Shown here in pieces: positions 19,638-28,365 of a stretch of DNA of 48,448 bases (within the stretch, counting starts at the first letter, position 1; each line of letters starts with the position of its first letter). Below the pieces are notes generated by a model. The model was not told where the DNA came from. It made no database searches and was given only the letters and a program-made list of their open reading frames with translations. The stretch is from CAZOJJ01 sp964580105 (lineage in GTDB: Bacteria; Bacteroidota; Rhodothermia; Rhodothermales; Rubricoccaceae). The stretch covers positions 1-48,448 of the forward strand of contig CAZOJJ010000021.1 of assembly GCA_964580105.1 (NCBI GenBank), in the 5' to 3' direction. The translations under genes and the position numbers were made by a program.

Positions 19638-20290
19638 GCACGTTCCCCGGATCCCCCCGCCTCCTCAAAGGCGCCCTCGTCGGCGTGGACCCGAGCTTTC
19701 CGGTCCCGACCGTCGTGCTGTTCCAGTACAACCCCCACACGCTCACCCGGTCGGTCAAGCCGCGCGGGCCGCAGGGCGACGGCGGCGGAGTGACCGAGTC
19801 GCAGCGCCTCTCCGGCGCCCCCGAGGAGACCATCCAGGTGGAGGTCGAGCTCGATGCGGCCGACGGGCTCGAAACCGGCAACCCCGTCGCGGTCACGATG
19901 GGGCTCCACCCCCAGCTGGCGGCGCTGGAGATGCTCGCCTACCCCAAGAGCCTCACCGTCCTCACCAACACCGCGCTGATGGCAGCCGGCGTGATCGAGG
20001 TGATTCCGCCCACGGCGCCCATCACGCTGTTCGTGTGGGGGCCGCAGCGCATCCTGCCCGTACGCCTGGCCGAGTTCACGATCACCGAAGAGGCCTTCGA
20101 CCCGCTCCTCAACCCCATCCGGGCACGGGCGGCGCTCAACCTCCGCGTGCTCTCCTACAACGACCTCGCGCTGACCCATCCCGGCTACCCGCTCTTCCTG
20201 GCCCACCAGGTCATCAAAGAGACGATGGCCGCCGTCAGTACGGTGCAGGACGTGGCGGCCCTCGCAGGCCAGGCCATCCCCTTCCTCTGA
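19634..20290 (+). CDS. eCIS tube-initiator/adaptor protein (Afp7-like, CIS tube N-terminal domain)
   Basis: This 218-residue protein carries VVLFQYNPHTLTRSVKPRG at the N-terminus. This is the FxYNPxTLxR motif of the contractile-injection tube-initiator family, T4 gp53/gp54-like in position and Afp7/Pvc7 in eCIS. LPVRLAEFTITEEAFDPLLNPIRARAALNLRVLSYND is the second conserved block. It should bridge the spike hub and the first tube ring. In Afp7 a LysM domain is fused at the C-terminus; here the LysM unit is the next, separate gene. The ORF extends upstream, but the ATGA overlap with the giant gene marks the start. Confidence 0.9.
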   Translation: MSTFPGSPRLLKGALVGVDPSFPVPTVVLFQYNPHTLTRSVKPRGPQGDGGGVTESQRLSGAPEETIQVEVELDAADGLETGNPVAVTMGLHPQLAALEMLAYPKSLTVLTNTALMAAGVIEVIPPTAPITLFVWGPQRILPVRLAEFTITEEAFDPLLNPIRARAALNLRVLSYNDLALTHPGYPLFLAHQVIKETMAAVSTVQDVAALAGQAIPFL

Positions 20291-20294
20291 TCCC

Positions 20295-20582
20295 ATGTTC
20301 GAGCCGACCAGCCGGTACCACGCCCTCCCCACGGCGCTCCACACCGAGGCCGACGGCCGCACCGTCGCCTACGTCCGCCGCCGCTTCCTCCCCGCCGCCG
20401 ACGCGCTGACGGCGATCGGCCAGATCGAGGTGCAGCAGGGCGACCGCCTCGACCTCCTCGCGCACCGTGCCTTCGGCGACGCCGAGGCCGCCTGGCGCCT
20501 CGCCGACGCCAACGACGCGCTCTACCCACCCGACCTCCTCGAACCCGGCCGGCGGCTCCGCCTCGCCATGCCGCTCTCCTGA
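20295..20582 (+). CDS. LysM-domain baseplate protein
   Basis: This 95-residue protein has a tail-protein-X/LysM-like fold. An N-terminal beta segment (TVAYVRRRFLPAADALTAIGQIEV) leads into GDRLDLLAHRAFGDAEAAWRLADANDALYPPDLLEPGRRLRLAMP, which follows the LysM pattern of xGDxLxxIA...NxxLxPxxLxxGxxLxxP. In phage tails and eCIS such proteins glue the tube initiator to the hub (T4 gp53 and Afp7 C-terminus). It begins 4 nt after its neighbour's stop and fills the role that is fused in Afp7. Confidence 0.88.
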   Translation: MFEPTSRYHALPTALHTEADGRTVAYVRRRFLPAADALTAIGQIEVQQGDRLDLLAHRAFGDAEAAWRLADANDALYPPDLLEPGRRLRLAMPLS

Positions 20583-20592
20583 CTGCCTCGCC

Positions 20593-21735
20593 ATGCTCGG
20601 CGGCACCTACCTCTCCCTCGCCCTCGGCCCGACGGCCCCCCTGCCGGCCCCGCCCGCGCTCGCCCAGAACCTGGAGAGCGTGAAGGTGACGCACAACGAC
20701 GAGGGGCGGTCGGGCTTCCAGCTCACCTTCCGCGCCGGGCGCGCCGGCCCGTCGGACTTCCTGGACGACCCCATCGCCAGCCACCCCCTGCTCCGGCCGT
20801 TCAACCGCGTCATCCTGACGGCCGTCGTCGGCCCGATGCCGCACGTGCTGATGGACGGGGTCATCACGAACCATCAGTTTGCACCGGGCGAGGCCCCCGG
20901 GTCCACCACGTTCACCGTGACGGGCGAGGACGTGAGCGTGATGATGGACCTCAAGGAGGAGATCCGCGAGCACCCGGCCCAGCCCGAGCCCGTCATCGCG
21001 GCGCTGCTCACGGCGCGCTACGCGCGGTACGGCCTCGTCCCAATGGTGCTGCCGCCGGCGACGATGGAGATGCCGCTGCCAACCGAGCGCACGCCCGTCC
21101 AGCACGCGACCGACCTCGGCTTCATCAACCAGATGGCCCAGCGGTTCGGGCACGTGTTCTACATCGACCCCGGGCCCCTCCCGGGGATGAACGTCGCCTA
21201 CTGGGGGCCACCCATACGAGCCGGCGTGCCTCAGCGGGCGCTCTCGGTAGGGATGGGCCCGGCGACCAACGTGGCCTCCGTCAACGTCCAGTACAACGCC
21301 CTCTCGGCGACGACGGTGCAGGGCACGGTGCAGGACCGCACGCTGGGCGTCGAGCTCCCCGTCGTCACGTTCGCACCGCTGCGCTCCCCGCTCTCCCTCC
21401 TACCCGCCCACCTCGCCGACGTCCCCAACGTCAAAGTGAAGCAACTCACCGAGTCGCAGGGGCTCAGCGTGCTGCAGGCCTACGCCAAGGCGCAGGGCAT
21501 CACGGACGCCTCGGCCGACGGGGTCGTGACCGTCAGCGGCGAGCTCGACACGGCCCGCTACGGCGCCGTGCTGAAGCCGCGCGCCCTCGTCGGGCTGCGC
21601 GGCGCCGGCTTCACGCACGACGGCCTCTACTACGTCAAGAGCGTCACGCACACCCTTTCGGCCGGGCGCTACACGCAAAGCTTCCAGCTCACCCGCGAGG
21701 GCACGGGCTCCCTCACGCCCGTCGTCATCCCTTAG
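20593..21735 (+). CDS. eCIS hub protein (gp27/VgrG N-terminal-like)
   Basis: This 380-residue hub protein corresponds to the first half of Afp8/Pvc8 or phage late-control protein D. VKVTHNDEGRSGFQLTFRAG is the typical first strand pair. FTVTGEDVSVMMDLKEE, TPVQHATDLGFINQMAQRFGHVFYIDPGP and the C-terminal GLYYVKSVTHTLSAGRYTQSFQLTREGTGS are hub motifs. It should trimerise to close the tube end and carry the spike. The ORF stays open upstream, but MLGGTYLSLALG is the first Met after the LysM stop and matches the expected start of the fold. Confidence 0.9.
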   Translation: MLGGTYLSLALGPTAPLPAPPALAQNLESVKVTHNDEGRSGFQLTFRAGRAGPSDFLDDPIASHPLLRPFNRVILTAVVGPMPHVLMDGVITNHQFAPGEAPGSTTFTVTGEDVSVMMDLKEEIREHPAQPEPVIAALLTARYARYGLVPMVLPPATMEMPLPTERTPVQHATDLGFINQMAQRFGHVFYIDPGPLPGMNVAYWGPPIRAGVPQRALSVGMGPATNVASVNVQYNALSATTVQGTVQDRTLGVELPVVTFAPLRSPLSLLPAHLADVPNVKVKQLTESQGLSVLQAYAKAQGITDASADGVVTVSGELDTARYGAVLKPRALVGLRGAGFTHDGLYYVKSVTHTLSAGRYTQSFQLTREGTGSLTPVVIP

Positions 21736-21746
21736 CTCTCCGTCTC

Positions 21747-22238
21747 ATGCCTTCCGGCCCGTTCTACGGCAAGTACCGCGGCACCGTCGCAAACAACATC
21801 GACCCCCAGCAGATGGGGCGCATTCAGGTGAAGGTGCCCGCCGTCCTGGGCGACGGCCAGCTGAGCTGGGCGATGCCCTGCGCGCCGTATGCCGGGCCGG
21901 GCGTGGGCTTCTTCGCCATCCCACCGCGCGACGCCAAGGTGTGGGTCGAGTTCGAGGGGGGCGACCCGGACTATCCCATCTGGGTGGGCGGCTTCTGGGG
22001 GCTCGGGGAGGCTCCCGCCCTCCCGGCCATTGCCGAGATGAAGGTGCTCAAGACCGACACCGCCACGATCACCGTCAGCGACCTCCCCGGCGTGGGCGGG
22101 GTGACCATCGAACTCACCTCCGGCGCCAAGCTCGCCGTCACGCCGCTGGGCATCACCATCGACACCGGGACGGGCGCCTCCATCAACATGATGGGGCCGC
22201 AGACCTCCGTCAACGGCGGCGCCCTCGACGTCATCTAG
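21747..22238 (+). CDS. eCIS spike protein (gp5/gpV OB-fold)
   Basis: This 163-residue protein has the OB-fold of phage baseplate protein V/T4 gp5. FYGKYRGTVANNIDPQQMGRIQVKVPAVLGDGQLSWAMPCAPYAGPGVGFFAIPPRDAKVWVEFEGGDPDYPIWVGGFWG is nearly a consensus sequence for it. The C-terminal half (TATITVSDLPGVGGVTIELTSGAKLAVTPLGITIDTG) shows the alternating pattern of a short trimeric beta-helix needle, ending ASINMMGPQTSVNGGALDVI. Together with the hub it forms the central spike, so the two-domain Afp8/VgrG is split into two genes here. Confidence 0.95.
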   Translation: MPSGPFYGKYRGTVANNIDPQQMGRIQVKVPAVLGDGQLSWAMPCAPYAGPGVGFFAIPPRDAKVWVEFEGGDPDYPIWVGGFWGLGEAPALPAIAEMKVLKTDTATITVSDLPGVGGVTIELTSGAKLAVTPLGITIDTGTGASINMMGPQTSVNGGALDVI

Positions 22239-22249
22239 CCCCACCCGCC

Positions 22250-22594
22250 ATGGCTACCGGCCCCCTCCTCCACCTCGGCGCGACGGTCACCTGCCCCCAC
22301 GGTGGGCAGGCTACGCCCGTCCCGAGCAACACGCGCGTGCTCGTCGGCGGCCAGCCCGTGACCGTCGTCAGCGACACGTACACCGTGGCCGGGTGCCCCT
22401 TCACGATCCCCGGCTCGCCGCCCAAGCCGCAGCCCTGCGTGACCGTGCAGTGGGCCGTGCCCGCCTCGCGCGTGCTCGTGGGAGGGCTGCCCGCGCTGCT
22501 CCAGACGAGCGCGGGGCTGTGCAAGAGCGCCGAGCAGATCCCCCAGGGCGCCCCCATCGTCTCCGCCACCCAGCCCCGCGTACTGGGCACCTGA
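22250..22594 (+). CDS. PAAR-like spike tip protein
   Basis: This 114-residue protein begins MATGPLLHLGATVTCPHGGQA, a PAAR/Afp10-type start with His and Cys residues placed for metal binding at the tip. VLVGGQPVTVVSDTYTVAGCPF is a PAAR-like repeat, and VLVGGLPALLQTSAGLCKSAEQIPQGAPIVSATQPRVLG closes the domain. It should sharpen the spike and puncture the target membrane. No effector extension is fused. It lies 11 bp after the spike gene and 10 bp before the gp25 gene. Confidence 0.93.
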   Translation: MATGPLLHLGATVTCPHGGQATPVPSNTRVLVGGQPVTVVSDTYTVAGCPFTIPGSPPKPQPCVTVQWAVPASRVLVGGLPALLQTSAGLCKSAEQIPQGAPIVSATQPRVLGT

Positions 22595-22604
22595 CCCCCT
22601 CACC

Positions 22605-22961
22605 ATGCACATCGACCATCCGTTCCACATCGGGAGCAGCCGTCGGACGGCGACGACCTCCGAGGCCGCTCACCTCCGCGACCTCATCGAGCAGGTGCTC
22701 TTCACGAACCCCGGTGAGCGCGTCAACCGCCCCGAGTTCGGTAGCGGGCTCTCGCAGCTCGTCTTTGCCGGCAACGGCGACGAGCTGGCCACGGCGGCGC
22801 AGTTCCTCGTCCAGGGCGCGCTCCAGCAGCACCTCGGCGACCGCCTCCAGATCGAAGCGGTCGGCGTGCATACCGAGGAAAGCACCCTGACCGTCACCGT
22901 GACCTACCGGGTGCGGACGACGGGCGAACGGATTACCGACCCGTTTTCCCGACCGCTATGA
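22605..22961 (+). CDS. gp25-like baseplate wedge protein
   Basis: This 118-residue protein belongs to the T4 gp25/GPW family (Afp9/Pvc9). The central block LRDLIEQVLFTNPGERVNRPEFGSGLSQLVFAGN contains the GERxxRPEFGSxL signature, the EPR-type motif that interlocks the baseplate with the first sheath ring. The C-terminal strands are DRLQIEAVGVHTEESTLTVTVTYRVR. Sheath polymerisation starts from this protein in the family. The gene ends in an ATGA overlap with the following baseplate gene. Confidence 0.96.
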   Translation: MHIDHPFHIGSSRRTATTSEAAHLRDLIEQVLFTNPGERVNRPEFGSGLSQLVFAGNGDELATAAQFLVQGALQQHLGDRLQIEAVGVHTEESTLTVTVTYRVRTTGERITDPFSRPL

Positions 22962-25558
22962 ACGCCCCACTCACCGGCCAGGCCCGAGCGGATCGGCTCC
23001 GCGCCGTCCGCGGCCACGGCACGCGAAACGGGCTCGCGTACGCCGAGCTCCTCGACCGCGCCCTGATCGGGACGGCGGCCGAGGGGTGGCGGCAGCGCGT
23101 GCTCCGCGTCCACGCCGTCAAGCCGCTCGACCGGGCGCTCCGCGCCGAGCACGTGCGCCTGGCGGGGGGCGTCCGGATCACCCCCGTCGAGGTGGCCTGG
23201 GCCTTCCCCGCGTCGTTCTTCGCGCCCCCGCCTCCCCTCACGCCCGCCGAGCAGAACGACCTCCAGACCGCGCTCCCGGATCCGGCCGGCCGCGCCGTGC
23301 TCGAGGCGCTCGCGGCCGAGTTGGACGACCCGTCCGGGGTGCTCTTCGTCGGGACGAGCTCGGCCGGCGACTTCTCGCCCTACACGCTCGTCCTGGCATC
23401 GCCTTCCGCGGCGGACTTCGACCCTCTCCTCGCCACCCTCCGCATCGACTTCAAGGTCGAGTGCCCCACGCCGTTCGACTGCGCTCCGGACGAGCCCGAG
23501 CCCGAGGAGGCCCTCCCTGCCCCGCGCATCGACTACCTCGCGAAGGACTACGCCAGCTTCCGGCGCCTCATGCTCGACCGGCTCGCGCTGACGATGCCCG
23601 ACTGGACCGAGCGCAGCGCGGCCGACGTGGGGGTGGCCCTCGTCGAGGTCATGGCCTATGCCGCCGACGAGCTCAGCTACTACCAGGACGCCGTGGCGAC
23701 CGAGGCCTACCTCGGCACGGCCCGCCGCCGCGTCTCCGTCCGGCGCCACGCCCGCCTCCTCGGCTACCCGATGCACGACGGCGCCAACGCCCGCACGTGG
23801 GTCCGCGTCCGTGTCAACGCCGACCTCACGCTGCCAGCGGGCACGATGCTGCTGACGCGCGTGGAGGGTGCCTCTTCCGTCCTCGCCCCGGGGAGCCGCG
23901 CGCTCTCGGACGCCCTCGTGCAGCGCCCCGTCGTCTTCGAGACGATGCACGAGGCGGACCTCTTCGCCGCGCACGACCGGCTTCCGTTCTACACCTGGGG
24001 CCATCCCGAAGCGGTGCTCCCGGCCGGGGCCACCGAAGCCACGCTCGACGGCCACATCGGCACGCTCGAACCGGGCGACGTGCTCCTGCTGGCCGAGGTG
24101 CGCAGCCCGGTCACCGGCAGCCGCGCCGACGCCGACCCGAACCGGCGCCACGTCGTCCGCCTGACCCGGGTCGAGCTGGACGAGGACCCCCTCGGCGGTC
24201 GGTTCGACGAGCCGCCCACCGACGCCGCCCGCCCCGTCACGCGCATCGCCTGGGACGAGGCCGACGCGCTCCCCTTCGACCTGTGCCTCGCCACCCTCGA
24301 CGCCGCCGATACCAACGGGACGCACTTCTGCGACGAGGATGCCGACGCCGAAAGCGGCCTGTCCGGCCGGCCCGCCGGCCTCGCGTTTGGCAACCTCGTC
24401 CTCGCCGACCACGGCCAGACGGTGCGGGGCGAGACGCTCCCGCCGGTCCCGAGCCGCGGCCGGTTCCGCCCCTCGCTCTCCCGCCGCGACCTCACCTTTG
24501 CCGCCCCCTACCTCCACACCGAGGCGCGCACCCGCCCCGCCTCGGACGTGCTCGCCACGGGGCCGGGCGAGGCCCTCCCCGTCCTCTGGCTCTACGAGAC
24601 GCCCGGCGACGAAGCGACCCGGTGGTCGCCCCGCCGGGACCTCCTCGCCAGCGACCGCTTCGCCCGCGCGTTCGTCGTCGAGACGGAGAACGACGGCACG
24701 GCGCGTCTCCGGTTCGGCGACGACACGCACGGACGCGCCCCCCTCGAAGGCCTCGCGTTCGCGACGGTCTACCGCACCGGCTCGGGCCCGGCCGGCAACA
24801 TCGGTGCGCAGGCCCTCGGACACATCGTGACGGCCGATAGCGGCATCCTTGGCGCGACGAACCCCGTCCCGGCGCGAGGCGGCGCAGCGCCCGAGCCGCT
24901 GGAGCGCGTCCGGATGCGCGCACCGCAGGCGTTCCGCACCCAGCGCCGCGCGGTCACCCCGGCCGACTACGCGCTCGCAGCCGAGGCGCACCCCGACGTG
25001 CAGAAGGCGGTCGCCACGCTCCGATGGACCGGCGCCTGGACGACCGTCTTCCTCACCGTGGACCGCGCCGGCGGGCGGCCCATCGACGCCGACTTCGAGG
25101 CCGAGCTCCGGCGCTACCTCGACCCCGTCCGCATGGCGGGTCAGGACCTGGAAATCGAAGGCCCGCGCTTCGTCCCGCTCGACCTCGCCATGACCGTCTG
25201 CGTCGCGCCCGGCTACCATCCCGAAGACGTGCTGGCACGGCTCCAGACGGTGTTCACGGCGCGCACCCGGCCCGATGGGCAGCCGGGCTTCTTTCACCCC
25301 GACGCCTTCACGTTCGGCCAGCCCCTCTACCTCTCCTCCGTCGTGGCCGCCGCGATGCGGGTGCCCGGCGTCCGCTACGTGGACCTCGACCCGACGCCGC
25401 CCAAGCGGAACCGCTTCCAGCGCTGGAGCCGCGCCGACGAGGGCGCCTTCGACCTCGGGCGGATCGAGGTCGGGCGGCTGGAGATCGTCCGCCTCGACAA
25501 CGACCCCAACGCCCCCGAGAACGGCACCCTCACCTTCTTCATGGAGGGCTCGGCATGA
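22958..25558 (+). CDS. putative baseplate assembly protein J-like 1 (Afp11-like)
   Basis: This 866-residue baseplate wedge protein is of the type annotated as putative baseplate assembly protein in eCIS. After an N-terminal extension of about 170 residues (HAVKPLDRALRAEHVRLAGGVRITPVEVAWAFP) comes the signature IDYLAKDYASFRRLMLDRLALTMPDWTERSAADVGVALVEVMAYAADELSYYQDAVATEAYLGTARRRVSVRRHARLLGYPM. The C-terminal half, with FRTQRRAVTPADYALAAEAHPDVQKAVATLRWTGAWTTVFLTVD, is the baseplate-J core. Wedge proteins of this kind ring the spike and trigger sheath contraction. It is coupled at both ends by ATGA overlaps. Confidence 0.95.
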   Translation: MNAPLTGQARADRLRAVRGHGTRNGLAYAELLDRALIGTAAEGWRQRVLRVHAVKPLDRALRAEHVRLAGGVRITPVEVAWAFPASFFAPPPPLTPAEQNDLQTALPDPAGRAVLEALAAELDDPSGVLFVGTSSAGDFSPYTLVLASPSAADFDPLLATLRIDFKVECPTPFDCAPDEPEPEEALPAPRIDYLAKDYASFRRLMLDRLALTMPDWTERSAADVGVALVEVMAYAADELSYYQDAVATEAYLGTARRRVSVRRHARLLGYPMHDGANARTWVRVRVNADLTLPAGTMLLTRVEGASSVLAPGSRALSDALVQRPVVFETMHEADLFAAHDRLPFYTWGHPEAVLPAGATEATLDGHIGTLEPGDVLLLAEVRSPVTGSRADADPNRRHVVRLTRVELDEDPLGGRFDEPPTDAARPVTRIAWDEADALPFDLCLATLDAADTNGTHFCDEDADAESGLSGRPAGLAFGNLVLADHGQTVRGETLPPVPSRGRFRPSLSRRDLTFAAPYLHTEARTRPASDVLATGPGEALPVLWLYETPGDEATRWSPRRDLLASDRFARAFVVETENDGTARLRFGDDTHGRAPLEGLAFATVYRTGSGPAGNIGAQALGHIVTADSGILGATNPVPARGGAAPEPLERVRMRAPQAFRTQRRAVTPADYALAAEAHPDVQKAVATLRWTGAWTTVFLTVDRAGGRPIDADFEAELRRYLDPVRMAGQDLEIEGPRFVPLDLAMTVCVAPGYHPEDVLARLQTVFTARTRPDGQPGFFHPDAFTFGQPLYLSSVVAAAMRVPGVRYVDLDPTPPKRNRFQRWSRADEGAFDLGRIEVGRLEIVRLDNDPNAPENGTLTFFMEGSA

Positions 25559-28365
25559 TGCTCCCACCTGCCTCGTCCGGCTGCACGCGCCCCGATCTCG
25601 GCCCGCACCCACCGGAGAATCCGCCGGGCCTATCGGCCATCGCCTATCGCTTCAGCCACTACGCCACGTTCCTGCGGCGGATGCTCGCCCGCCTCCCCGA
25701 GGTGGACGTGGTGGCCGAGGACGGCACCGCCTCCCGCCCCCTCTCCTGCCTCACCGCCCGCGACACCGACGACCCCACCATCGCCCTGCTCGATGCCTGG
25801 GCCGTCGTTGCGGACGTGCTCACGTTCTACCAGGAGCGCATCGCCAACGAGGGGTACCTGCGGACGGCCACCGAGCGGCGGTCCATCCTGGAGCTGGCAC
25901 GGGCCATCGGGTACGAGCTCCGGCCGGGCGTCTCCGCCAGCACCGTCCTCACGTTCACCATGGACGACGGCCCGCAGAGCCCCACGGAGGTGCTCGTTCC
26001 GGCGGGGACGGCGGTCAAGAGCATCCCGGCCGGCGGCGGCCTCCCGCAGACGTTCGAAACCGGCGCCGACTTCCGCGCCCACCGGGCCTGGAACCGGCTC
26101 GAACCGCGCAAGACGCGGGCCCAGGACCTCTACCTAGACAGCGACGTGCGCTACGTGGACGGCCTGAATCCCGGCGTCGAACCCCACGACTGGGTGCTCG
26201 TCGTGCGCGCTGCGAACCCGGACGACCCCCACGCCTTCGCCACGGCGCACCCCCGGCGGGTGCTGGCCGTGACGCCCGAGCCGGAGCACCACCGGACGCG
26301 TCTCGACATCGACGTAGCGCCGGCTCCCCGACCGCTCCACCTCTTCCTCGCGCCGCTCACGGTCCCGCTGGCGCAGTGGACGCCGTCTCCCCTTACGAAA
26401 ACGGTCGTCCAGAGCCAGGTCACGAGCAAGGCCTGGCGGCAGGCCGACCTCGGCGCGTTCCTCCGCGTGCAGCGCTGGTCGCCGCACCACCTCGCGCGCC
26501 ACGTCAACCACCTCAAGCAGGTCAAGCTCCGGCCGCCGCCGCCGAAGTCCGTCCCGCCTCAGGAGCCACTCCCATACACCGCCGGGCTCTATCGCTTCAC
26601 AGCGAAGCTCGGCGCCTTCGGCCACAACGCCCCGCGCTACGGCGACCTCCCCGATCCCCCAAAGACCGCCCATACCAACTGGGACGCCCACGCCAACGGG
26701 CTCTCGATCACCCGGGGTTCGACCTCCTCGACGCCCTACGCCACCCGCTCGGGATTCGGCATGGACTTCTACGCCGAGCGCACCGTCAAAGGCGTGACCC
26801 AGGGTAGCTGGGTGCTGCTGGACGATGGGACGGGCGCCCCCCGCGCCGTGCAGGTCCGCGCCGTCAAGGACCAGTCGCTGGCGGAGTTCACGGTGACCGG
26901 GAAGGCCACGGGCTTCGACGTGCAGAACCCGAACGGCACCCAGCCCGGCGACCTGTCGAGCTTTCGGATGCGGAGCACGACCATCCTGGCCGCCAGCGAG
27001 CCGCTCCCCCTCGTCGAGCTGCCCATCGAGGAGAACCTCGGCGCCGGGACGGCCGAGGCGGACCAGCTCACGCTGAACGAGCTCGTCCTCGGCCTGGAGA
27101 TCGGCCAGCCCGTCGTGCTCACGGGCGAGCGCGCCGACCTCCCCGGCGTGACGGCCTCGGAGGTGCTCGTTCTGGAGGACGTGTTCCACACCGACGGTCT
27201 CACGACGCTCCGGTTCACGACCCCCATCGCCCACCCGTACGTCCGCCAGACGGTCATCCTCAACGCGAACGCCGTGGCCGCCACGCACGGCGAGACCGTC
27301 GCCGACGAGGTGCTCGGCAGCGGCGACGCGACGCAGCCCTTCCAGACGTTTACACTGAACCGGCCCCCACTCACGCACGTCCCCGCCGAAACGGCGAGCG
27401 GCGCGGCGGCCGATCTCACCGTGCGCGTCGACGGCGTGGCGTGGACGCAGACGGACCGCCTCTACGGCCACGGCCCGGACGACCGCGTCTTCGTCGTTCG
27501 CCACGAGGACGACGGCACCGTCCGCATCGTCGCCGGCGACGGCGTCGAGGGGGCCCGGCTGCCGACCGGAGCCGAGAACGTCCGTGCCCGCTACCGCACC
27601 GGCCTCGGGCTCGGCGGGCACGTCGCCGCCGAGAGCCTGCCCCTCCTCGCCACGCGCCCGCCGGGCATCCGGCAGGTCACCAACCCCCTCGCCGCCACCG
27701 GCGCGGCCAACCCCGAGGGCCTCGACGACGCCCGTTCCAACGCCCCCCGAACCGTCCTCACCCTCGACCGCGTCGTCTCCCTCCGCGACGTGGAGCACTT
27801 CGCCCGGAGCTTCGCGGGCATCGGGAAGGCGCGGGTCGACCGGCTCTGGAACGGCGGCGGCTTCTCCGTCCGCCTCACCGTGGCCGACGAGGAAGGGCAA
27901 CCGTTCCCGCCCAACGCCGACACCGTCCGCGCCCTTCGAGGCGCGCTCGACCGGGCGCGCGTGCCCGGCCCGGCCATCGAGATCCGCGGCTTCGTGCCGC
28001 TCTTCTTCGACGTCCACGCACGGCTCTGCACCGCCCCCCGCCACGAACCGGCCGTCGTGATCGAGGCGGCCCGCCTCACCCTCGAGCGCGCCTTCGCCTT
28101 CCGAGAGCGAGCCTTCGGCCAACCGGTCTCCGCTGCCGAAGTGATGACGCAGCTTCAGGGCGTCGAGGGCGTCGTGGCGGTGGACCTCGACCGCCTCTAC
28201 CGTACCGACGACCCCGCCGGCCCGAGCCAGACGCGCCCCGCTTCGGTCCTTCCCGCCGCGCTCCCGCGCTGGGACGGCACGGCGACGCGGGACGGGGAGC
28301 TTCTCCTCGTCAACCCCGCCGGCCTCGTGCTCACGGCGGAGCCCCTCACCCCAACCGCGTCATGA
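25555..28365 (+). CDS. putative baseplate assembly protein J-like 2
   Basis: This 936-residue second member of the baseplate-J group has DDPTIALLDAWAVVADVLTFYQERIANEGYLRTATERRSILELARAIGYELRPGVSASTVLTFTMDDG at residues of about 65-140. A long beta-rich middle follows, and then the C-terminal J block (PRTVLTLDRVVSLRDVEHFARSFAGIGKARVDRLW, GALDRARVPGPAIEIRGF, FGQPVSAAEVMTQLQGVEGVVAVDLDRLYR). Two unequal J-like proteins next to each other also occur in Afp and PVC, where they form heterodimeric wedges. The start could be either Met of a tandem MM; the first gives the ATGA overlap. Confidence 0.93.
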   Translation: MMLPPASSGCTRPDLGPHPPENPPGLSAIAYRFSHYATFLRRMLARLPEVDVVAEDGTASRPLSCLTARDTDDPTIALLDAWAVVADVLTFYQERIANEGYLRTATERRSILELARAIGYELRPGVSASTVLTFTMDDGPQSPTEVLVPAGTAVKSIPAGGGLPQTFETGADFRAHRAWNRLEPRKTRAQDLYLDSDVRYVDGLNPGVEPHDWVLVVRAANPDDPHAFATAHPRRVLAVTPEPEHHRTRLDIDVAPAPRPLHLFLAPLTVPLAQWTPSPLTKTVVQSQVTSKAWRQADLGAFLRVQRWSPHHLARHVNHLKQVKLRPPPPKSVPPQEPLPYTAGLYRFTAKLGAFGHNAPRYGDLPDPPKTAHTNWDAHANGLSITRGSTSSTPYATRSGFGMDFYAERTVKGVTQGSWVLLDDGTGAPRAVQVRAVKDQSLAEFTVTGKATGFDVQNPNGTQPGDLSSFRMRSTTILAASEPLPLVELPIEENLGAGTAEADQLTLNELVLGLEIGQPVVLTGERADLPGVTASEVLVLEDVFHTDGLTTLRFTTPIAHPYVRQTVILNANAVAATHGETVADEVLGSGDATQPFQTFTLNRPPLTHVPAETASGAAADLTVRVDGVAWTQTDRLYGHGPDDRVFVVRHEDDGTVRIVAGDGVEGARLPTGAENVRARYRTGLGLGGHVAAESLPLLATRPPGIRQVTNPLAATGAANPEGLDDARSNAPRTVLTLDRVVSLRDVEHFARSFAGIGKARVDRLWNGGGFSVRLTVADEEGQPFPPNADTVRALRGALDRARVPGPAIEIRGFVPLFFDVHARLCTAPRHEPAVVIEAARLTLERAFAFRERAFGQPVSAAEVMTQLQGVEGVVAVDLDRLYRTDDPAGPSQTRPASVLPAALPRWDGTATRDGELLLVNPAGLVLTAEPLTPTAS

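Noticed and set aside
20295..22594. The hub, spike and PAAR genes as parts of a type VI secretion system
   Set aside because: No TssB/C, TssJ/L/M or ClpV-type genes are present. The DUF4255 protein, Afp15-type ATPase and Afp7-like protein identify an eCIS.
22904..25612. A 902-codon minus-strand frame opposite the first baseplate-J gene
   Set aside because: It is a shadow of a certain gene, with no recognisable motif.
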